Shown here piece after piece: positions 56,472-64,000 of a stretch of 64,000 bases of DNA (position 1 is its first letter; each line of letters opens with the position of its first letter). The notes beneath the pieces were generated by a model, which was given only the letters and a program-made list of their open reading frames with translations, searched no databases and had not been told where the DNA came from. The DNA comes from Actinomortierella ambigua (Eukaryota > Mortierellomycota > Mortierellomycetes > Mortierellales > Mortierellaceae): positions 1-64,000 of the forward strand of contig JAAAJB010000133.1 of NCBI GenBank assembly GCA_016098155.1, given 5' to 3'. The translations under genes and the position numbers were made by a program.

Positions 56472-58496
56472 TTAAAAGTTGCCATTTTCCAGGAACTCAA
56501 AACTGTCCCAGAGCGCTTGTTTTTTCACGGAGCTCATCAGACCCATAAGCCACAACGTCAATGAAGTGAGATTTGGGGCGACACGTGGCAACTGATTAAA
56601 GAGAACAGCGTCGGAGATGTAGTAGCAATGCAGTTCGAGGATGCGTAGCGTTGGATAAACAGCCAATTGCGATGTTGGCCCAAGCCCAGATTGCTGTCCG
56701 AAGAGAAGAAATTCAACCTTGTCGGCAGTGTACATGTCGTTGGCATTCAGGGACAGACTATCCACGACGGGGCACTGCTCCAGCATGGACCAACAAAATG
56801 ACTTAGCCATCGCACCCGACAGCTCGAGCGTTTTCAATTTTGGAAAGCGTCCCCAGGACGACCTATCCCACGTGAAGGAACTGACGTAGCCTTCAGGCAT
56901 CTCCGCAGTGTGGTCACACATGTTCAGATTTTCCAGCTTTGGCATGTTCTTCAACGTCGCTTGGTTGAATTGGTAGCACACTTCGCCCCTGAGCGACAAG
57001 ACACGCACCTTAGCCAGATCCCATTGTTCAAACCTGTCCTGGTCGTTGTCCATGCGTCTTCTGCCATGCAAGCGGAGTTCAGTCAACCGAGGACAGCCTG
57101 AAAAAGGGGGAACAGCAGCTTTGATGAGCCGGAACGAGAGACAGAGATGGCGGAGGGCAGGCATGTCGCAGAACACGCAAAGATCGACTTCGTTGAATTT
57201 TTTGATGTCCCAGATCGTCAGCCGCTGGAGAGTAGTGCCAAAGGCGAACAGAGCATCTTTCCAGGACGGAATGACGTCGAGGAGTAGGAGTTGAAGCTCA
57301 GAAAGCGGAATCAAGCTGCTGCCGCATCGTTGTTCTCGAGGCTTGTTTCCTTCACTATTCGACGACGAGGTTGCGACTACAGCCGTCGCTCTTTGCCGCT
57401 CTTGCACCGCCCACTGAAATAACGCATCGAAATCGACTGCATAGCAGCACAGCAGTAGCTTTTGCAGAGAGCGACACTGCTGAAGGATATCCGCCATGAC
57501 CTCGTTAGGCCACAGCCGGTTGGAACGGCCAACGTCGTTGTCGACGATGCTTCGGACGCGCGCCAGGTCTATTGACTCGGGGGCAAGGATGAAACGCATC
57601 CATCCATCGATGAAGAATGAACTAAAGCCACACATAGACGAGACGGGCAATTGCAAAAAAATGGCCCTGAGCTCGCTCGCAAAAGGATCATATCTCCACC
57701 AGTCGTCATGTATAGTTAGTCCCGAGAACTGGATGTCAAAGAGGGCGCGACTTCCTTGCGGTAACTTTGCAGAGGCCGCCGACCATTGGCTCACAAACCA
57801 CGAAACTATCGTTAGATCGCGTTCGACTGCTTCCACTTGACTGGGTGTCCATTTGTGGACCCGCTTGCGTGGGAAGTCCAGGGTCATAACTTGGAGGGTT
57901 CGAATCGACAGCATGTCTTCGATGCGACCATCGAACAGAGGAAGGCACGGCAATGGAATTTCGAGGCTGCGTATTTCTGAAAGTCGGTGGGTACATACTG
58001 CCCATGCAAATGCGTCATGCAGGCCCGCCCAGCTTGGCAGCCACTCTCCGGAGATCGATAGTGGGCACTGGAGAGCGAGCGCCGAAGTAGGTCCAAAGCA
58101 ATCCGCGTCGTACTGGATGGTCTTGATCAACGAGAGGTAGTTCATGGTCAAGATACGTGGCAACGCATGGATGTCTGCATCCAGGTTATTGCGAAGCGAC
58201 TGTGCCTCGGGAGAGTCGTCTGGCGAGCATCGAAGAACGAGAGTAAGAAGTCCCCGGGCTGCTGCAAGCGGATAGTCTGAGGCACCCTTGCGCTGTGACC
58301 GTATGGTTTCAATGGGATCTGCATAAAGCCGCCGCGCACTCGCTGCAAAGAAGCCCTTGTTGACAGTGAGCAGCGAAAGCAGATCCCTTCTGTATATGGT
58401 AGCATCAAGGTAGTCCACGATGAACTCGATGCATTCAAGTGGTAATGGAAAAGTCATTGCTGGAGAAAGATGATTTGAATGCTCGAAAAAATTCAT
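56472..58496 (-). CDS. F-box protein with leucine-rich-like C-terminus (copy B)
   Basis: A single exon of 674 residues starting MNFFEHSNHLSPAM. F-box: PLPLECIEFIVDYLDATI, DLLSLLTVNKGFFAASARRL. The long C-terminal part has the same order of Leu-rich segments as copy A (LQKLLLCCYAVDF, LTELRLHGRRRM, LKTLELSGAMAK, LRILELHCYYI). Much of the DNA is alignable with copy A, including about 100 bp upstream of the ATG and the 3' flank, so it arose by segmental duplication. The most divergent parts (around 57200-57350 and 57640-57720) may mark the substrate-binding surface. Presumed role: substrate receptor of an SCF ubiquitin ligase. Confidence 0.82.
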   Translation of the reverse strand: MNFFEHSNHLSPAMTFPLPLECIEFIVDYLDATIYRRDLLSLLTVNKGFFAASARRLYADPIETIRSQRKGASDYPLAAARGLLTLVLRCSPDDSPEAQSLRNNLDADIHALPRILTMNYLSLIKTIQYDADCFGPTSALALQCPLSISGEWLPSWAGLHDAFAWAVCTHRLSEIRSLEIPLPCLPLFDGRIEDMLSIRTLQVMTLDFPRKRVHKWTPSQVEAVERDLTIVSWFVSQWSAASAKLPQGSRALFDIQFSGLTIHDDWWRYDPFASELRAIFLQLPVSSMCGFSSFFIDGWMRFILAPESIDLARVRSIVDNDVGRSNRLWPNEVMADILQQCRSLQKLLLCCYAVDFDALFQWAVQERQRATAVVATSSSNSEGNKPREQRCGSSLIPLSELQLLLLDVIPSWKDALFAFGTTLQRLTIWDIKKFNEVDLCVFCDMPALRHLCLSFRLIKAAVPPFSGCPRLTELRLHGRRRMDNDQDRFEQWDLAKVRVLSLRGEVCYQFNQATLKNMPKLENLNMCDHTAEMPEGYVSSFTWDRSSWGRFPKLKTLELSGAMAKSFCWSMLEQCPVVDSLSLNANDMYTADKVEFLLFGQQSGLGPTSQLAVYPTLRILELHCYYISDAVLFNQLPRVAPNLTSLTLWLMGLMSSVKKQALWDSFEFLENGNF

Positions 58497-58594
58497 GCGA
58501 AAAGATGGAGAGGTGTTCAGAAACTGAGGAGGGACGGAAGTACAGGGCTCGTGTACAAAGAAGAAGGTAGATCAAAGAACAAGAGGTCAAGAAT

Positions 58595-59040
58595 GTAGGA
58601 TGGTCAAAGAGCGGGAGAGGGAGGGAGCCATATTTAAAGGGGTGCCAAAAAACAAGCCTTCTGGAAAGCCGACCTTCCACGCAAGGGCGCAACCTGTAGT
58701 GGCGGGTTCACACACACCCTCCTATCCCATGCTTCTCTCCGTATCCACATGTGGAAAGCAGCCCCCCTCACTGGATACCACGTCTGGCCTCTGCCCTCCA
58801 AAGCGCAAAGCATGTTTCTCCTTCCTGCAACACCATGGCTCCAAGACCGCCTGGAACAACCAAGAGCTCCTTGACACAGTCTCCCTGCAAGGACGATCAG
58901 AACACCTCTTGTGGAAACCGCACAGACGCATCGCACGCCACGCACTCATTACCTGCGGGATGGCCGGTATCACTCGCTTCAATCACTATTGATGGGATCG
59001 TTTGCCCTTCCTGCTGAATGTGATCTGGGTTAGAGGGCTT
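58595..59040 (+). mobile_element. LINE-like 3' remnant, copy B
   Basis: Aligns with the copy A remnant (GCCAAAAAACAAGCCTTCTG against GCCAAAAATAAGCCTTCTGG) and on through LLWKPHRRIARHALITCGMA. It lacks the CLVC...H segment, so it carries an internal deletion. Shared sequence continues to about 59095. Confidence 0.45.
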
Positions 59041-59199
59041 TGCATGGAATCAAGGTCAATGAGTTTCTTAGTCAGATCAGGTGGTATTCGTGCCCAGGCT
59101 TGCTTCTTGGATGAGCACAGCAAGATGTAGTTGTTGTGGTCTTTTTTTTTTTTTTTTTTTTTGGCAGCGCATACGGAGCAAGTCCGCATGGAGGTATGT

Positions 59200-59810
59200 C
59201 GAAGCCATTGTGTGAAGAGGAAAAGTGCGTGAGGGAGGGACTGTGGTAAGAAGCGATACCAAAGGTTGCAGCCCTGCACCGGAGGTATTCCAGAATTTGA
59301 TCCATTGGTCATTAGCCCAGTCTTCGCGGTAAGGGAGCCTGGTAGACTCTCGGAAACCTGAAGCGTTGGCCAGGGAGAACGGGATGACGAGAATAGCATT
59401 GGTCTTCGCAAGGATTTCTAAAGCAAGGGAGCATATGAAAACCACGCACTGTATACAGCTTGTTGTGTTTGTGTCCGAGTACTCGAGTAAACAGACACTA
59501 GTCCACAGATATATCTTGGTAGGGAGTAAAGGTAGGGCAAGTTCTCTAGCATGTCACATCGCTTTTCTCCACGCAGTTCTGACCCCACGGGCTCAAGTTT
59601 CATACCCTTCCCTCCTCCACCCAAGGGCCCCTCATCGGCAGGCCTGGCAGAGTCGGGAGGAGGGACGAGACTGTAGTCGACGCCTTGATATGAGCACGTA
59701 GGCGTTACCCGACCCTTGTTATAGGGAGGGCGTGGAGGACTCCTCTTGAACGACAACCTGCCAGGGCTTAGAATCGATGGCCGCTGTAAAACTCTGCCTG
59801 GAACCAACCC
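59200..59810 (-). other. Possible exons of an unrecognised gene
   Basis: Two coding-like minus-strand segments occur. About 59800-59530 reads RVTPTCSYQGVDYSLVPPPD and KLEPVGSELRGEKRCDMLEN. About 59417-59250, behind a TGCTTTAG acceptor, reads ILAKTNAILVIPFSLANASG and REDWANDQWIKFWNTSGAGL. No start codon or complete model could be made. It may be another decayed gene of the accessory region. Confidence 0.3.
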
Positions 59811-59819
59811 GAGCCTTTG

Positions 59820-60607
59820 GTCGAGTGTAAATACATCACTCCGAGGTCGGTCCGATCTGCTGCTACCGAACCGGTAGTCCTGGCAGAGCCGAGGAAGACG
59901 GTTTAGCTATATATCGTCCTGGTTCGATGACTTTGAAGAAGGAGATGGAGGGAGGGTGCCTTGACTGTAGGCTATGTCGAACCACATCGTCCGTTGTCTG
60001 ATGTGCCTTGGTATATTGGTACCATACCTATGACAGGTCACTCCTCTCTATGTTGCTATCTGTCGGTCTTGTAAAAACTTGTCACCACCTAGCTTGATTA
60101 AGCGTTTGGTACACAGAGACTCAAGAACAACCCTCCCACCTTGGTCCTGCCTTCGAAGACCCCCACGCGGATCCCTCCTCTCACTCTTCCCGCTACGCGA
60201 TAAACAATACGATAGGTGTGAATGCGATGAGCTATTAGAAAGGAATGTGTTCCTTCCGGCTCATGGATTGATAGCAAGTCTTTTTTCGGTTCTTTCTCCG
60301 CTGTCAAGCTGTATAGACTGTGTTTATTTGAGGCAACGATCATGGAATTCAGAAACTTTTTATATTAATGCGGGGACAATGATGAGCCGATCATCTGCTG
60401 TATCGTTAGGTTCATGGGCTCTGCAAAGACCCAAATAAAGATGCCGCTAGTGTCAAAAGTCCGTTTATTGAAGGGGGAGGGGTGAAAGGTGACATGGCAA
60501 TTGGTATCATGGTGCCCAACGCAGTTGTTGCCATGGAACACAAAGCAAAAAATGAAACTCTAACATACAAGACCAAAGAGAAAAAGCTGGCTGTTGATCC
60601 CTTATAA
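59820..60607. other. Intergenic; nothing recognised
   Basis: Contains AGCTATATATCG near 59906 (TATA-like) and AT-rich DNA before the convergent end of the next minus-strand gene. No supported gene. Confidence 0.45.
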
Positions 60608-62028
60608 TTAAGCCGCCAAGTCCTCGACAGCTTTCTCGGTGGCCTGGACAAGGATTGGTTCTTCTTCCTCAATCGCCTTCCGGACCTGTTCGCTCGACTG
60701 CTTCCGAGTGACCCGCTCCCGCAGCATCCTCTGATGAGTCGGCGTGCAGCAGCGGCCCGACCCAAAGATGGGTCGCACCATGTAATCATGCACCGTCGCC
60801 GACCATCGGTTCGCCTTGTCGATGAACCAGGCCACCCAATATGGTGGGGGTGTCCGCTTGGACACCGGGAGCTTGCTCACACGGACCTGGCGGGTCATTA
60901 TGACCATGAAGCTCAGCAGGAAGGGCATGTTGATGGCCATGAAGAAGAACCGGCCAAGTTTAGGTCGCACGCCCCTACATTCGTAAGGGACCAGCGACGA
61001 TAGGTAGGCTTGATAGTCTGGCTCCAATGCGTGGCTCTTGGCTCCGGTCGTCAGCAGGCCCAGATACCGCGCCGAGGGCTGGCAGTGGGACCGGATCGAG
61101 TGCGGACGCGCAATGAGGACCTTGGCCATGACTGGATGCGACAAGTCGACCGTTGGGGTAGTAGCTTCGAGGGTGTCCTTGGGGGCGTATGGGATGCACT
61201 CCACCTCAATCTGGTCGTAGCCTGTTGGGATGTCATGGCCCCATCCTCCCTAGAGAAGCATACGAGGCAGAAAGAATAGAACAGAGGGGATGTCAGAAAA
61301 TCTAAAGTTGCCCGCTCATACACTTTCAACGAAACAGGCCCCCAGCTTGTTCACTCGTTCTTGTACCTCAGTCTGAATGACTTGACGCCAGTCTGCCATT
61401 GAAATACGATGGATGACACCTAATATCGAATCACCTGGTTAACGTGGGCTGAGACGGACTATAAAATACCACCATGTGATCCAAGGGCGGCGGGGAGGGG
61501 GGAAGGAAGTGGATTACGCAAGAAGAGTAGGCAAGTCGCTTTTACCATGGAGATCTGGAGGGTAAGACGCTTCCGGGTTTTTAGAATCCCATTTGAACTC
61601 GGTACCATAGCGAGTACGTGTATAGACATCATAGGCATACTCGCGGTCGTGGAGCCGGTTCCTGTCCTTCTTGAGGATCGAGCCGAAGCACGGTTCGACG
61701 AAGGCCAGTCCTACAATGTCAAAGCTGAGCCAGTAGTCTGGTACCTTGACAGGGATCGATTCGATCGGGTTGATCTTGCGCCGGCCCGTGAGGACGCTGG
61801 GGTCCATGTTGGAGCCATAGGCTAGATATTGAGAACGTGGAGGGGGAGCGAACGGGCATGTGGTCAAGGGCGTGATCAAGGTCGGGGTGTACTCTCACAC
61901 GTTAGGAGTCAGGGGTGAATGATTTTCTTTTGCAGTGCAGCAAGGGGCATTGTGAGGAGCAGGTACCTACCAAGGTACCAGACAGTGTCCTGGTGGTCGG
62001 CAACAGGGTGGTTGTGTAAAGTTGTCAT
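60608..62028 (-). CDS. Gamma-glutamylcyclotransferase-like protein with C-terminal membrane helix
   Basis: Four exons (62028-61971, 61821-61546, 61419-61322, 61249-60608) give 357 residues. The family signature YLAYGSNM is formed across the first splice junction (VWYL joins AYGSNMDPSVLTGR). The beta-barrel core continues with VPDYWLSFDIVGLAFVEPCF, GVIHRISMADWRQVIQTE (the Glu is the catalytic candidate) and GGWGHDIPTGYDQIEVEC. Enzymes of this fold release 5-oxoproline from gamma-glutamyl amines or peptides. After the core, residues near 270-290 (FFFMAINMPFLLSFMVIM) form a probable membrane helix and a basic C-terminal tail follows, an architecture found in larger fungal members. The substrate is unknown. 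Confidence 0.85.
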
Positions 62029-62521
62029 TTTGAAATGAGATGCAATGGAATTCATTGTCCAGCAGACATTGAACTCTGCTTAAATAGCAAAATAGCACTG
62101 TGAAACCTGACGTGTTATGGCGACGAGCTCTCAGCTTCTATGCCTCACAAATGGAGTACCTCATCAATCTTCACCACGATAATTGCCAGACTTTTTTTTT
62201 ATTGGCCCTGCGCAATTGCTTTCCTGCTTCATCTAGTTCTGTGAACCCCTTTCTATCCGACTGAAGCGGTGTGGACTCGTACTTCCGTCAAGAGCAACGC
62301 TTGGCGGCGATGATCGGGCCATCATGTGCAGCGCAAAGTTCAGCGTATGTTTAGGAGTCGACCCTTGGCTAGTGACAACAACATGAAAAAGAACATTTTG
62401 ATTTGTCAGAAATCTGAGTATGATTGTTACATATTTGGAAGTCCTCGTATAGAAACAAGTTTGCATTTTTCCAATTGCGTACACACAACACATGCATTTT
62501 CTCTCCCCCCACCCCGGCTTT
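62029..62521. other. Intergenic; GGCT-like promoter and WD40 gene 3' end
   Basis: AT-rich, no feature beyond short open frames. The GGCT-like gene is transcribed leftwards from here, and the WD40 gene ends here in the same orientation. Confidence 0.5.
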
Positions 62522-64000
62522 TTACCTCACAGGCTGCATGTTCCATTCCAGCATCCGACGATATACTTCGTCGACGGTCATCCACGCACGCATGCGCGGG
62601 ACCGCGGCTGCGCCGGCAGGTAGGTTCCTGTTGTCCTCTTCGACCTGCTCATCCAATAATCGTTGAGCCTGCTCGAGCACCTGCAGAGCGGCATTTCCCC
62701 ACGTCTGACGGCGGTTGCCCAACGATCCATTCGCCCGGCTAGGCTTCATCATCAACACACATCGTGGCGCTACCGAAGACACTAGTGACACTTGGCCGCA
62801 CAGTTTGGGTGCAGGTGGAGGTGGTGGTCGCCAGAGATCGTTGCCGAAATGGAAGAGCCGCACCACGCCATCTTCAGAGCCGCTGACCAGCAGCGAAGCA
62901 TCGGCATCGACAGCATTCACCTCGGCCGGGTGCGTCAGCGAGATTGGTGGTGCGACCATCTCATTGTCCTCATCCTCGTCCATCTGCCTGTCCAAGGGAT
63001 CCTGTCCGCTTGGGTGGTAGCTGAGGGAGACGTACGGATGCAATTGCATATTTCTGGTGCCAGACTTTAACGCAAAGTTCTCATCGGGTGATCGGAACGT
63101 CAGCCTGACAGTCTAAAGATCAAACAATGTCAAGGTGGGTGGAGGAAAAGCCAAAGACGATGTGGTTAGAATGGTCTCTCCCTTTCACTCTCCTTCTTCT
63201 TACTCTTTTGTCCCCCCCCCCCCTTCCAATATGCCGATTCAAGGGTAAGTGCTGACCTTATCAAAGGATCCAGTAATGATCATATCATCCTGGAGAGTCA
63301 AGCATCGGATGCCATCCCGGTGGTTATTGTGTCGACGTAGCAACATGGGTCTGGCTTCCCAGCTAAAGATCCGGATCGAAGCATCATCGGATCCTGTGAT
63401 GATCAGCTTCTTTTCCGTATCAATCTTCATGCAATTGATCATTCGAAGGTGGGAGTCTCCCATAAAGGCAATGCGACCCCGGGTCTTGCGGTCCCAAGCA
63501 TAGTAGCTCATCCCGACCGACACACACAACTGAGTCTCGTTCACATAAACTGCCGTACATAGGTCGCGGGGTGCACCTGTGAAAGTTTCGACCGCTGGTG
63601 GCCGGATCGGCAGCTTGGCAATCGAGCACAGCTTGACTGTGCCTTGGTTGGTGCCAATCGCTAGTTCCAGTAATGGTGTTAGATGTAGGCAAACCACAGG
63701 GTCTCCAACAGGAAATACATACAGCATCTCAAGGAAGGGCTCCTCTAGCTTTTGCCTCCAAACAATCACATTGCCATCCTAAAGATCATTGGAGGGAGGA
63801 AGGAGGAAGGGGGGGGGGGAGGTTAACAAAAAGGAGGCATGTGGGGGGATGTGGGGCGTTAGATTGCCACCAAAAATAAATGAGACAAACAAGAAGGAGC
63901 ATCTCTTTTTTTTTTTGATTGTTATATGAGCTCTTTTGAGGTGTGGAAAAAAAAACTTACCCATGATCCACTCACGAGGATATCTCCATGGACAACAAAC
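62522..64000 (-). CDS. WD40-repeat protein, C-terminal part (5' end beyond window)
   Basis: Exons 64000-63961 (partial), 63778-63257 and 63112-62522 join in phase 0, giving about 384 visible residues. At least four WD40 blades are recognisable: ILVSGSW joined to DGNVIVW; VGDPVVCLHL to GTVKLCSI; INCMKIDTEKKLIITGSDD to ASIRIFSWE; and GIRCLTLQDDMIITGSFDK to TVRLTF. A later blade (VNAVDADASLLVSGSEDGVV, RLFHF) follows a charged loop. The C-terminal tail (WGNAALQVLEQAQRLLDEQV) is helical and unrelated to WD40. The partner cannot be told; many F-box/WD40 and scaffold proteins look like this, and any F-box would lie outside the window. Confidence 0.75.

Noticed and set aside
57885..57910. GGTTCGAATC resembling a tRNA B box
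   Set aside because: It lies inside the F-box coding sequence and no A box or cloverleaf could be drawn around it; no tRNA or rRNA was found in the window.

Overview
This is a eukaryotic, almost certainly fungal, window. Genes are split by many short introns (about 60 to 200 nt, mostly GT-AG), intergenic DNA is rich in CT and GA tracts, and the products are fungal types: a Ste18-like G-protein gamma subunit with a CAAX tail, a Chs7-family chitin-synthase export protein, a Dal5-type permease, a farnesylation-tailed Ydj1 chaperone and a Crinkler-type effector-like protein. Kinase-Sel1 fusions, Crinklers and expanded F-box families together suggest an early-diverging Mucoromycota genome, possibly Mortierellaceae. 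The lineage is inferred, not demonstrated.

Layout. 1-2.7 kb: the 3' part of a protein kinase-Sel1 repeat gene with a frameshift. 3.2-5.1 kb (minus): a Crinkler-like protein (ubiquitin-like header plus P-loop NTPase) whose frame is cut by a stop. 5.5-6.3 kb: a decayed coding stretch. 7-8.7 kb (minus): G gamma. 8.7-13.4 kb: a long gene-free, low-complexity interval between divergent genes. 13.4-15.4 kb: a low-complexity single-pass membrane protein. 16.7-40 kb: a dense block of housekeeping genes: allantoate-type MFS permease, tRNA adenosine deaminase TAD1/ADAT1 (minus), YDJ1-type DnaJ, NXT/p15 mRNA-export factor, CHS7-like protein (minus), SGF73/ataxin-7 SAGA subunit, HSL-type alpha/beta hydrolase, and a VPS3/TGFBRAP1/VPS39-type tethering subunit. 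40-46.3 kb: two tandem kinase-Sel1 genes paralogous to the one at the left edge. 46.3-60 kb: an accessory compartment with two small secreted cysteine-rich proteins, a segmental duplication carrying two F-box genes, transposase and LINE-like remnants and fragments of unrecognised genes. 60.6-64 kb (minus): a gamma-glutamylcyclotransferase-like membrane protein and the 3' part of a WD40 gene.

The most unusual features are: (1) all three kinase-Sel1 genes appear to have a first coding exon consisting only of the ATG, followed by a phase-0 intron (the left-edge copy shows only the final G); (2) an unrecognised secreted protein built of three cysteine-rich repeats; (3) three GC-AG introns, all with the donor GCAAGT; (4) the recently duplicated F-box block, with a transposase-like insertion in only one copy; (5) a perfect inverted repeat with a G-run loop immediately beside the only assembly gap.

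The housekeeping genes look independent; no metabolic cluster or operon-like logic is evident. The accessory genes (Crinkler, secreted cysteine-rich proteins, F-box proteins, kinase-Sel1 proteins) resemble fast-evolving signalling and effector families concentrated in repeat-rich DNA.
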